Assembly: GCF_963576615.1 (NCBI RefSeq)
Contig: NC_088711.1
Coordinates: 58,942,248-59,006,247 of the forward strand
DNA length: 64,000 bases
DNA from: Watersipora subatra
Taxonomy: Eukaryota > Bryozoa > Gymnolaemata > Cheilostomatida > Watersiporidae
Direction of reading: 5' to 3'
Shown here: piece after piece, positions 1 through 10,602 of the stretch
Layout of the letters: every line of letters begins with the position of its first letter
How positions within the stretch are numbered: the first letter of the stretch is position 1
The notes under the pieces: generated by a model
What the model saw: the letters and a program-made list of their open reading frames with translations, nothing else
Told to the model about the DNA's origin: nothing
Database searches by the model: none
Made by a program: the position numbers and the translations under genes

Positions 1-816
1 ACAGCAGATACAATTTACCCAAAGAGGCGGTAAGCCAGAAAACTACAAAGCCCTGAAAAAATAGAATTCGTTCAGCCCCCTGCCAGCAGAAGGAGCCGTC
101 ATCACACGCCTCATCACTACACGCATCGCAGACATACATAATTATTGAACCTAAAAAGGCCATAACTAATAGAGCTAATTATACAAGTTATTTTTGCTCT
201 GGCTAATGAATATTGAATGAATTACTATTATTTTTGATCTTCTGAAAGAAATAGAGTTTACAGATACTTAAAACAAATCACTGGTGTATTATTGTTAGTT
301 ATAGGATATTTGCCTACAGGCAGTAACTATTGTAGGCCTCGCAATCTCAATACTACTTGTGAACATTGATACTTGGGCTCATTATTGCAATAGCGTGTTA
401 CCTGTCAAAACAATTTCAAGGAGAACTATATTAGTGCCTATCTATTAATTGAGTTGTTTCAATTTCGCTTCATAGCGGCAGTCTGATTTTTGTGGGGCAG
501 AAGTTCCACTTTGTCTGCGGTCAAAATTTGTCTTGAGAGAAATAAAACTCAAGGTCCAGAGGCTAACCATTACACATCGAACCACAGAACCATAATATTA
601 TTACACTCTAAGGAAACACACAAAAACAATAAATTTCATATTATTATTTAAATATTATTACTGCTAATAGATTTGTTTTGAAAAACATGAAATTTCTCCC
701 TTGACACTTGTGCAAAATGTTGTCTTTTCTTACATTCAAGTTACCTGCAATTATAAAATTTTAGAAAAATTAAATGTTGACATTGCATTGCCATTTATCT
801 TTTCTAATGGTTACAG
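1..816. other. 5' flank of HMGCL, no gene recognised
   Basis: AT-rich DNA with no recognisable coding exon. A short open frame touches the left edge and ends in TAG at 62-64, with a donor-like GTAAG at 31-35; this is too little to call. A polypyrimidine/TTACAG acceptor at about 800-816 suggests that an upstream non-coding exon of HMGCL lies in or beyond this stretch. Confidence 0.4.
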
Positions 817-829
817 GGATTGCTTTAGC

Positions 830-3800
830 ATGTGGTCATCTGCAGGCAAAAGAGTAATGATGCGATACCTATCGCAAAGGTACTGCACCGTGCCTGTGCT
901 CAACCAGGTCACCCATTCGCTACCCAAGTCAGTGAGGATTGTCGAAGTTGGTCCGCGCGATGGCCTTCAGAATGAAAAAGTACATGTAGCCACCGATGTT
1001 AAAATAGAAATGGTAAACCTTCTTTCAAACAGTGGCATTAAGGATATTGAAGTTACAAGCTTTGTCTCTCCAAAATGGATTCCACAGCTGAGCGACAGTT
1101 CCGAGGTCTGTGACAGGATTCAACGTAAGCCGGGCATTAACTATAGCGCATTAACTCCAAACATTCAAGGCTACAAGTCAGCTCAGAAAGCCAAAGTTAA
1201 TCAGGTAGCCATATTCGCTGCCGCTAGCGAATCCTTCACCAAGAAAAATATTAACTGTAGTATTAAAGAGAGTCTAGAGAGATTTGAGCCGGTTTGCCGA
1301 GCAGCGAAGGAAGACAATGTACCAGTGAGAGGCTATGTGTCATGTATGATAGCCTGTCCCTATGAGGGAAAAGTCTCGTCAGCTAAGGTGGCACAGGTTG
1401 CAAGGTAGGCATCGGCAACATTGATCTATATAACACAGTGCGCTGCTATTATAAAGTTTAGTATGTTACTGCCAACTCTCATCTTCTGCTCTTCAAATCT
1501 GTTCTAACTTTTTAATGAGTTTTCCGTGCAATGCAAATAAGAGGATTCTTTTTAGCTTAAGTTCTTAGTTCGCTAGTGGTTCAATTTTTTATCTCATATT
1601 TATCATTGCTTTATGAAATGTTATGGGAATTACCAGCTTGGCATGCATCACTGCTCATAGCCTTGACAACCAGCTGAGTTGTTCAATGCCAATGCCCAAA
1701 TATTACCACAAAAAATCACCACATCGGAGAAAAATATTTGTTTGCGCCTTTCCTCGTTTTATTAACACCTGCACTATATTTTTAATTGATACCCAAAATT
1801 TAAAGACTGAGTTTCTTGTCGCTATAAGAAATAATATAAGCCACAGCGCTACTTCATTGCAATAGAAACACAGCCGAGCCGCACTGTGACCAACAATTGT
1901 GGTACTGTTAGCTCTTCGTCTTTGCGAGAGACTCGCTTGAATTTTTATTCTTTGAAAGCAATTCGTGCCACAAAAGATTCACATAACTCGCTGCGCTCTA
2001 AGATATCTGCTATACGAAAGTGCTCCTAGCCTATCTTGTTATCTTCCTTTGTGTTCATTAAGTTTATTTAATATTTAACGTTGTTGTTGTAACTCATTGA
2101 CCAATTATACTATTACGTGTTTTATTATTTGGTTTGGGCGCTTATGGTTTGAGTTGAACATCATGATGATTTTCTTTTGTAGGTCTTTGTATGAGATGGG
2201 ATGCTGTGAGATCTCCTTAGGTGACACAATAGGTGTTGGAACGCCTTCAGAAATACAGCGAGTTATAGCTGAAGTGGCGAAGCATGTGCCCGTGGAAAAA
2301 TTAGCTATACATTGCCATGATACATATGGGCAAGCTCTCGCTAATATATATGCTGCTTTACAGATGGGTGTGAGCATTGTAGATGCCAGCGTGGCTGGGT
2401 TAGGAGGTACGTTTCAGTTATTTGCATGGAACGTTGTAAATTATATATAATTCAAGGTAGGACTCTTGTCTCATGGAATGATAACTCCGTTATTCTAACT
2501 TTCCTTGTTTCAAGATGTGTTCTGTCAAATAAATCCTTATGGATATAATTTTTGCACATTCAAGTAAAGGTAAACTATTGTTTGATAAGATAATTAGGTA
2601 TTCTTTGGAAACCTTTCTGATGAACGGAAGTTTCAACAGCAAATTAAAATTTTAGAAATTTTATATCTTGGCCAGGGGTTCCAACCTTTTTCATTCAGTT
2701 CCCCCTTTATGCTTTTTCATAACTAAGATTCCCTCCACACTTTTAACTCAAATGACTAAAAACAACCGATACAAATTATAATCTCATTTTATTTTACATA
2801 TTTAAACATATAATAACAAAATTTAAATTGTTATACACCATACATACAACACACAACAATACATGACCTTCGGCGTGGCGGTGAATTCGTTTATGACTAG
2901 GCTAACTTACTATCCAATCGAAATCTGGATGGATGTGTTCACATATATCTGAGTTCTGACTAGTAGCTCATTATTATCAACTAGTGTTATAGATAAAACC
3001 GAAATGTTAAATGATGAAAGTAACGAAACCCAAACTCACACGGCACTGCAGGACATAAATTAAAAATTTATCAAATCAGACACCTCTCTCTTCTCTCCTT
3101 GTATATTTAAAATTCACCCTACGGGGAATTCCTTTCTGGTTGGAAACCCCTGGTCTAGGCCATCACATTTATTAAGTCTCACTGAAGGTCACTCCCATCG
3201 TTCTCTCTGGCTCATCTGATATGCGAGTAGGTTATCAGTATTTTGAGCTTTGGAACTTAAGATAGGCTGCCATGTCAGACTTAGCAAGTTGCTATCACTC
3301 ATGGGACTCTGACTATGCTGGCTGAAACTCTCAGCTCTGTTGGGTGTGTACTTGTCACGCTGTTTCTATGGCATCTTGTTATTAGTTCTGTTAGCAATTC
3401 AAGCTCTACGCTGTTGACTCATGTTATACTTTGGGAAGAGCAAAAACAAAGCATGGCATTTAGTGACTTGTCAAATGTGAACCTTGCTAGCTACTCATAC
3501 AAATGGACTGACATAAAATAGATGTACATCTTTTTATATGGTTTAATTGGTTATGAATTAGTTTATATATAATGTGGTTTGCCCAGCGGATAAAAGTAGT
3601 CTGTTTTAGTAGTTTATTCGCTGTTCTGAAGTAAAGTTTGGAGTCTCGAATGGTTAACTTGGCAGTCGCATTTAAAAGTTGTGACTTTTAAGAGGTATGC
3701 GACCAAACTAAAAATTCCATTTTGCTGGATTTTCTCCTTTCACAATTCAATCGTATTTGTGTTTATAAATCAACATTAGTTTTTGGCTGATCTTTCTTTT

Positions 3801-3992
3801 TCAGGTTGTCCTTACGCTGCCGGTGCGAGTGGCAACGTAGCTACTGAGGATGTAGTATACATGCTCAATGGCCTTGGTATCAAATGTGGGGTCGACTTGC
3901 AGCAGCTAACAAGTGTTGGAAAATACATCTGTAAGCATTTGGGTAGGCCTTCAGGATCCAAAGTCTCACAGGCTCTGAGTAGCTCGTTATAA
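830..3992 (+). CDS. HMGCL: hydroxymethylglutaryl-CoA lyase, mitochondrial
   Basis: Cleaves HMG-CoA to acetoacetate and acetyl-CoA, the last step of leucine degradation and of ketogenesis, in the mitochondrial matrix. Coding exons are 830-1404, 2183-2406 and 3805-3992; all have GT/AG borders and the phases fit, giving 328 aa (human enzyme about 325). The N-terminus from the ATG at 830 is rich in Arg/Ser and lacks acidic residues, like a mitochondrial presequence. Visible motifs are [13 protein letters not shown] (catalytic Arg/Asp, about residues 40-52), [44 protein letters not shown] (metal-binding His pair) and [14 protein letters not shown] (catalytic Cys loop, split by intron 2). The open frame runs upstream of 830, but a TTACAG acceptor at 811-816 makes 830 the likely start. 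The C-terminus is SSL rather than the CKL peroxisomal signal of the vertebrate enzyme. Intron 2 carries a hAT-like MITE. Confidence 0.95.
2673..3152. mobile_element. hAT-like MITE in HMGCL intron 2
   Basis: A 480-bp segment with inverted ends CAGGGGTTCCAACC (2673) and GGTTGGAAACCCCTG (ending 3152). The flanking 8-mers 2665-2672 (ATCTTGGC) and 3153-3160 (GTCTAGGC) agree at 6 of 8 positions, as expected for an old hAT 8-bp target duplication. CAGGGG termini are typical of hAT/Charlie elements. There is no transposase frame inside, so it is non-autonomous. Confidence 0.7.
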
Positions 3993-4100
3993 ATTCAGGG
4001 ACATAGGTAATAAGTTAGCTATTTTAAATCTCTTTTAGCATTTGACTTCTGTGCAAGTTGTCTGTTGCCTATGGCAAGTTCATACCTTCAATTGCTGGTT

Positions 4101-4106
4101 AATAAA
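4101..4106 (+). terminator. HMGCL polyadenylation signal
   Basis: AATAAA lies about 110 nt after the HMGCL stop codon, followed by a T-rich stretch. It is the best 3'-end signal for this gene. Confidence 0.6.
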
Positions 4107-5940
4107 GAATTACTTCATTACGCAATCTTTTACATTGACTACACCACAGTGTACACCATATGTCAGCACTCGTATTTGTATTGTGAAGTTGTGTAGACTG
4201 AATCTCTGATGTATATTTTTTATGGATTTTATGAGTTTTGTTAATTTATTAGACCGACCTAATACAGATTTTTATCTGATGTCGTTGTTACCATACTAGG
4301 TAATAAAATATAAGAGAAATGAAGAATATGAAATTTATTTTGTATAAATTGTTATACTCTCAACTATACGATGGTAAACTAAATCAAGAAAGGCTTAGAC
4401 TCGGCTATGAAGAGGAATTTAAGATGGCTAAGAGGCTCAGAAGAATTTAAGATGGAGACAGATGGAGACAAACTCATGGCAGACGACTGCTTGAAGTTGA
4501 GCTGAGGGGAGACCTGCTAAAATCCTTTCTGCTAACATCCTAAGCATCCTTTCTTGTAATTACATGCTTGAATCAGGGTTTATGAAGCAGCCAGTGAGGC
4601 CCAATATTTAGAGCAAATTAAAAACATGGGACTTATTTTAGAATAGTTATTGCTCTTTTGCAATAAAAGCTCCAATAAATATCAACCATTCACTCGGTAA
4701 AAATGTCAGATATTCCAAGAAGCTAGTTGGCGATGACTTGGAGTTGTTTGTTAATTGTAAACGGACAACTCTACGGCCACCGCACCCAAGCAAAGCGAGT
4801 TGTGGGACTCGGTATTGTGGACTAATTCCTGAAGCCTTTAAGTGGTGTACAGTGATATACGCACTACATACAAAGCTATTGTTTCTTGGCTATTCTCCAA
4901 AATGAATCTGCAAACATAGCTTTTTGAAATTCGTGTAGTTCATTGGTTCAGTGCACATTTGTTTGCAACTTATTAAAAAAGGAACCTGTCGTTTTGCAAA
5001 TTCAGTGTAATTGAATATGTATAGCTGTTTGTTTGCCATCAACATGGGACATAGTTTTTAATGTTTAGCACACATCGGATTTGATAAGCAGCGATCACAA
5101 AACGTGATAACTGATGCATCAATAAAAGTAAAAGTTTGCGAGAGTGTGCATAATACGAATATTACTCATACGTTCATATTTTGTTATTAAGGTTTTCCTC
5201 AAAATAGGTATGGTCAAATCAATACTGTACATTAATTAAAGTTTCATTATAGATTCGAGAGATATACGAGGGATCGATAAAATTTTATAAATAATGCTCA
5301 CTCCATAAGATTCGTATATCGAGTTGTGCGAGCATTGTTGACCAGACTTGCTTGCCGACATGTTACGTTAGAAGATATTCCAATTTCGGATTCTATTTTC
5401 ATGAGTTTAAGATATGTGAATACATAGTGCTTCACAAGTCATTTGGACATTGCACAGACACTACCCAATTAAGCAACTCGATAGGCCTATGTTTAATGGA
5501 TGAAAAATATACTTAACACAATAAGCACTAGGGTATGAAACATGAAATATAAAAGTGCAAGTATTGAAATGACCAATAGTTCTTCTGTAAAACTGTTTGG
5601 AAATTTGTTATTAGCATTAGTTATATGGATTGCACGAATTGCATGGGCACCATTAGACTTTTTAAACAATGTAGGCTTGTAAGCATAAAAGTATTTGTAG
5701 CTGACATGATTACTCTATTTAGTGCAGCCGAAAAAAAGTTCTGGCATTAAAGTTTACCATATGTGTGCACATATGTGTGTAGGGATTGGATGAGGTAGTA
5801 GTCATTGTTCACTACTTTTTCTCTTTCAATCCCTTCAGTTATTTATTTTTTTAGGCAGGTTTGCAAATTCAACGTGTGTTTTCTCATTTCAGAAATCAGT
5901 TTTAAAAGTTGGGCTGGATTTTGTTAGTTGTTTAGGTATT
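4107..5940. other. intergenic region, HMGCL to gypsy element
   Basis: No coding exon, RNA gene or clear repeat seen, apart from a short local duplication around 4405-4475. A promoter and non-coding first exon of the downstream PRPP synthetase gene may lie here, because its first coding exon (10579) begins at a splice acceptor. I cannot place them. Confidence 0.4.
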
Positions 5941-5945
5941 GTGGG
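5941..5945. repeat. target-site duplication, left copy
   Basis: GTGGG directly precedes the 5' LTR. The same five bases follow the 3' LTR at 10437-10441. A 5-bp duplication is usual for Ty3/gypsy integrases. Confidence 0.8.
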
Positions 5946-6119
5946 TGTAGTGGAACTGGGCTGGCTATACTCTAAGTGTTGTCTTTCCTTGCTTATCTTA
6001 TGTTACGTAGTTTTTTACTTTAACATCGGTGATCATTCTGGGCACAAGTTAACGCAATAAACTACGAACAAAACGGCAACTCTTCAATTCTACCTTTAGC
6101 CAAACGCAATAGTACTACA
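5946..6119 (+). repeat. 5' LTR
   Basis: 174 bp, beginning TGTAGTGGAACTGGGCTG and ending in ACTACA. It holds an AATAAA at about 6056-6061 that could serve as the retroelement's polyadenylation signal. Confidence 0.92.
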
Positions 6120-6137
6120 TGGTGGCAGCGAGTTGGT
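6120..6137 (+). other. probable tRNA primer-binding site
   Basis: TGGTGGCAGCGAGTTGG begins immediately after the 5' LTR. It starts with TGG, the complement of a tRNA CCA end, as expected for a primer-binding site. I did not identify the tRNA. Confidence 0.55.
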
Positions 6138-6156
6138 TTGGTGATTCCCATGTCCA

Positions 6157-6870
6157 GTGATTTCTGTTGAACCAGAGAGCCAATTATTTAACTCAAGTGC
6201 TGAAGATATAGCAACTGACCAAACTGTTTTTGTGAGCTTTGAGTCGACCTGCAACATGTCAACAGTATATCAACCTGTCATACAACAGCCTGCTGCAATT
6301 GACTTACTGCAAGACAAGGAGAAAAGTTACAGGTCATTTGTGTCAAGCTGGAAAACGTTTTATATACTAACCGAGCTAAACAAATGGCCATATGAATACC
6401 AAGTGGCTATGCTAAAACATTGCATAGGCGTTGAAGCGGTTAAAATCATTGAAACAAGCCCACAGTATGAGGAAGATTCGTGTAAAGTGGACGATATTCT
6501 TGAAATCTTACACGTATACTGTGTCGGAGAACGTAATGTCATCCATGATCGGTATTTATTCAACTCTACGTCACAGACTGAAGGACAGTCATTTGAGGCA
6601 TTTTATCTTGAGTTGCGTCAAAAGGCTCAGAAGTGCCAATTTGGTTATGTAGAATTAGACCTCATTCGCGACAGGATTGTTCCAGGCATCCGCAAAGACT
6701 GTACTAGGAAAAAGCTGATAGCCTTCGAGAATAATCTTACACTGGAAGAGGCCGTAAAAATCTGCAGATCACAAGAACTGGCTGCCAGGGCGATGAAATA
6801 TATCAGCTCACAAGCACTCACCTCTGACTTGCCAACTAAGCCAGTCGAAGCTGTATCCCGGTCATCATGA
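6157..6870 (+). pseudogene. gypsy gag (capsid) region
   Basis: An open frame of about 237 codons encoding a retrotransposon capsid-like protein, ending with TGA at 6868. No in-frame ATG is found near the frame's start; the first is at 6253, so the original start may be lost. The nucleocapsid zinc knuckles lie just downstream in the 6918-7023 stretch, beyond this stop. Confidence 0.75.
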
Positions 6871-6917
6871 CGACAAAAACCAGCCCATGTAAGTAAACCA
6901 AGTGTTAGCAAGTCAGG

Positions 6918-7026
6918 CATATGTGGCTACTGTAGAGGAATAACACATCCAAGGTCTCAATGCCCAGCTTGGTCAGATAGGTGCAAGGAGTGCAACAAAG
7001 TTGGCCACTGGGGAAAGGCTTGCTGA
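6918..7026 (+). pseudogene. gypsy nucleocapsid zinc knuckles
   Basis: Two CCHC knuckles of the CX2CX4HX4C type, CGYCRGITHPRSQC and CKECNKVGHWGKAC, followed directly by TGA at 7024-7026. They are separated from the main gag frame by its stop codon. Confidence 0.85.
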
Positions 7027-7053
7027 TCAGCGATCTATTCCAAGCGAGTCAAC

Positions 7054-8166
7054 TTGGCTGAAACAGAGTCTGATGGCCCCGCAGAAGAAACTCTGTTTTG
7101 CGATGACCTCAAGATCGATAGTGTCCACAACCATCCAGGATGGTCAGCTACTATAGAAGTTGATAAGACACCAGTGAAATTCAAGCTTGATTCTGGCGCA
7201 GATGCTTCAGTTATGAAAATTACAGAACCCATGGTTCAGAGGGTCAATCTAGACCAAGCCTGGTCTCGTTTTCGTAGTCCGGGAAATCACAGCATTAGTT
7301 GCTTAGGAACTTTTACAGCGTGCCTCAGATATGGCAGAAAATCTACCAATGAGACTATATATGTGATAGCTAGCCAGAACACCAACCTACTGAGTAGGGA
7401 GGCCTGCAAAAACCTTGGGCTGCTAACATGCAATGTGTACCAGGTTGAGACAGACATAGAGACAATATATCAGCAATACCCTACAGTCTTCATTGGACTG
7501 GGTTTTGTCAAGGACTGCTCTTACGAAATAATTCTCAAAGAAGATACCCGACCTATGTGTATATACACCGCCTGCTCTGTACCACAGCTTCTGTTACCTA
7601 AGGTTAAAGATAAACTCCAGGAGATGGTAAAAATGGGTGTTATATCCCCAGTAAAGGAAGCCACAGAATGGTGTAATGGAATGGTGCCGGTACCAAAACC
7701 AGATGGATCCGTGCGCATATGTGTGGATCTGTCCCACCTAAATCAATCAGTTAGGCGAGAGATTTATCCAACTGCTTGTGTCGAGGACAGCCTGGCCAAA
7801 CTTGGACAGAGTAAGGTTTTTTCTCGTCTGGATGCCAATTCTGGGTATCATCAAATCAACCTAACAAAACATTCTCGATTGCTGATCACTTTCCTTACAC
7901 CGTTTAGTAGATATGCATTCAACAGACTGCCATTTGTAATTTCAGCCGCACCAGAGGTTTTTCAGCGATATATGAATGAACTACTAAGTGATATCGAGGG
8001 GGTAATAATTCACATGGATGATATTCTGATCCATGCCGCTACTAGGGAAATCCACGACGACCATTTCAGGAAGGTTCTTAATCGTGTCGCTCACTCAGGC
8101 ATGACTCTCAATAGAAAAAAGTGTCTATTCAGGCAGACATGGTCAAATTTCTTGGACATATCATAG
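7054..8166 (+). pseudogene. gypsy protease and reverse transcriptase
   Basis: The frame contains the aspartic protease motif KLDSGAD (about residues 45-51). The reverse transcriptase fingers/palm follow with FSRLDANSGYHQI and the catalytic box HMDDILIH, where the usual Tyr before the Asp pair is replaced. The frame fails near 8150, after which the pol homology continues in another frame from about 8121. Confidence 0.9.
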
Positions 8167-8765
8167 ATGGGGAGGGTATACACCCTGACACAGAGAAGAC
8201 CAAGGCCATTTTAAAATTTCCTGAACCTCAGAACCAATCAGACATCAGACGCCTAAACGGTATGTTGAATCAGCTAATGAAGTTCATCCATAATCTAGCG
8301 GAGCTCACGGCACCGATTCGTCAGTTACTCCGAGAAAACCGAGAGTGGGTCTGGGGCACGGATCAGCAGGACGCATTCGCAAGACTGAAAGGAATACTGG
8401 CTTCTGACAAAGTTCTTGCTCTGTATGACCCAAAACTCGAGACAGTACTTGCCACAGATGCGTGTAATAGCGGAGTAGGAGCGGCCTTGTTTCAGATTCA
8501 ATCTGATGGTACACGACGACCAGTCAGCTTTGCTTCAAGATCCTTAACGGAGGTTGAAGGAAGATATGCAGTCATCGAGAAAGAGGCCCTGGCAGTAGCG
8601 TGAAGCTGTGAACGATTTAACCAGTACTTACACAGGCTAATGTTCACTGTAGAGGTAGACCACAAGCCCCTAGTCACGCTGCTCAATTCGAGGAATCTTG
8701 CGGATATGCCGGCCCGTGTCCTTCGATTTCGTCTTCATCTGATGAAGTATTCTCCCAGGTCGTAA
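8121..8765 (+). pseudogene. gypsy RT thumb/connection and RNase H
   Basis: The open part is 8121-8603. It carries RT thumb sequence (MVKFLGHIIDGEGI) and the RNase H start with the catalytic Asp (ATDACNSGVGAALFQ) and the later Glu (EKEALAVA). TGA at 8601 interrupts RNase H. The homology continues in the same frame (VDHKPLVTLL) to another stop at about 8763. Confidence 0.88.
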
Positions 8766-8822
8766 CGCCATGTAGCAGACTATCTTTCAAGGACCAATGG
8801 AGCGCCGACTACTGTTAGCGAG

Positions 8823-10138
8823 GTGCAGTTCATTGATGAAGTGGAATACTTCAATAAGGTGTTCATACCAAAGCACTCATCTGTGAATCGCATACGGGAT
8901 GCTCAAAATGATGACCCAATCCTGCGGAAGGTAATAGAATTCTGTCAACGTGGCTGGTCAGCCTACAAAAGTGAACATCCATCACTTACACCTATTTTGA
9001 TCATCAAGGCCACCTGACTGTAGATAAGGAAGTGTTGCTCTATGATAGGAGACTTGTGGTACCTGGCGGTCTTCAGCTGGAGCTGCTCAATCTCGTACAC
9101 GAGGGCCATCAGGGCATAGCAAAATGTAAAGCGAGAGCAAGGAGAGATATATGGTGGCCAGGTATGAGTGGCGACATAGAAGCGGTAGTTCGTCAATGCA
9201 ACATCTGCCAACAAGTTCTTCCTACTCCAAGAGAGACACTGGTACCCAATTCCTTCCCTGATCGCCCATAGAGACTCGGGATGGATCTGTTTGAATTAGA
9301 CGGGAAGGTCTACCTTCTGATTGTAGTCTACTATAGTCGTTGGATTGAGGTTCATGAAACCACGAAGAACCAGACTTCTGCTAACACAGTAGCCATCCTA
9401 GATAAAGTCTTTGCAACACATGGGTTCCCAGACTATATAGTATCAGACAATGGTCCTCAGTTTGCGTCACAAGGTTTTGAGCGATATGCAAGAGACAACA
9501 ATTTTACACTCATTGCCTCATCACCCCGCTATCCACGAACTAACGGAGAGGCTGAACGCGCAGTTGGCACCATGAAACGCCTAATGGTTAAGACAGGGAA
9601 CCTCTCCACAGTTCTGCTGAATTATCGATCAAACCCTCTGGAGAATGGATCCTCTCCCTCACAGCTTCTGATGAGCCGACGCCTCAAAATGCATATACCG
9701 GTCCTTCCGGATCACCTTATGCCTGCTCTTGCCAATCAACAAGAGATTTGCAGCCGGGAGAAGGACAGACGAAAGTATGCAGCGGAGTATTACAATAAAC
9801 TTCATCGTGCTAGAGACCTTCCAGAGATGAAACCAGGTCAACAGGTATACATCCGGGATCAGAAAGCCACAGGAGTAGTCTTACAACAAGTAGCTCCTCA
9901 TTCCTACACTATAGCCAATGAAGCAGAAAACACAGTACGCCGAAACAGATCAGCCCTCGTTCCAATGACAGCCCCCTCAGATACTCAGATGATCACCCCA
10001 GCTAAGCTACAGTGTAGACCAGTGGATATACCGGAAAAGGGGCAAGACATTCAGTCTCCGAACATTAACAGTAGACTGCGACGTGATTGCAAGCCACCGC
10101 AATATCTTGTAAAAAACTACCAAACATCCCTCGAATAA
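8823..10138 (+). pseudogene. gypsy integrase
   Basis: Three open segments (8823-9017, 9032-9271, 9281-10138) divided by stops. The middle one has the HHCC zinc domain (HEGHQGIAKC ... CNICQQ). The last has the DDE core, with VVYYSRW for the first Asp region, SDNGPQF for the second Asp and TNGEAERAVG for the Glu, and then a C-terminal tail. The polypurine tract AGAAGGGGAGA (about 10252-10262) abuts the 3' LTR. Confidence 0.9.
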
Positions 10139-10262
10139 TCATGACATATATATCCTATGATGTACTTTTTGTACTGATAATCATTTTCGTTGTATATCCT
10201 ATCTTTTGCCGTACACACTTTAAGTTGCATTTGTTGCTTGTTTCAAATCCCAGAAGGGGAGA

Positions 10263-10436
10263 TGTAGTGGAACTGGGCTGACCATACTCTAAGTGTTGTC
10301 TTTCCTTGCTTATGTTATGTTACGTAGTTTTTGACCTTGGCATCGGTGATCATTCTGGGCGCAAGTCAACGCAATAAACTACGAACAAAACGGCAACTCT
10401 TCAATTCGACCTTTAGCCAAACGCAATAATACTGCA
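10263..10436 (+). repeat. 3' LTR
   Basis: 174 bp, TGTAGTGG...ACTGCA, matching the 5' LTR at all but about 12 positions. It is followed by the GTGGG target duplication (10437-10441). Confidence 0.92.
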
Positions 10437-10602
10437 GTGGGGAGCTTGGTCACTGTATATAGATGAGAAATGTTATCAATACTTATTTTCTAAAGGGTGG
10501 TTTTTAACATCATCTTATACACTTTTTGTGATTAATATTTCTGTTTCATGATCAATATTGAACTACAACTATTTTCAGAATCATAGCATTTGGGCGAAAG
10601 AA

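Larger units (their letters stand above)
5946..10436 (+). mobile_element. Ty3/gypsy LTR retrotransposon, decayed but full length
   Basis: A complete element with two 174-bp LTRs, a GTGGG target duplication, and domains in gypsy order: gag, zinc knuckles, protease, reverse transcriptase, RNase H, integrase. The order places it in the Ty3/gypsy (Metaviridae) group; there is no envelope frame. It is inactive as read. Stop codons fall at about 6868, 7024, 8601, 8763, 9015 and 9269, and a frame change falls near 8150. By hand alignment the LTRs differ at about 12 of 174 positions, so the insertion is not recent. It sits between HMGCL and the first coding exon of the PRPP synthetase gene, possibly within that gene's 5' intron. 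Confidence 0.95.

Noticed and set aside
1..64. C-terminal exon of an upstream gene
   Set aside because: Only about 20 codons are visible, with no recognisable motif.
701..829. N-terminal extension of HMGCL upstream of 830
   Set aside because: A TTACAG acceptor at 811-816 and the presequence-like start at 830 make the upstream frame intronic or non-coding.
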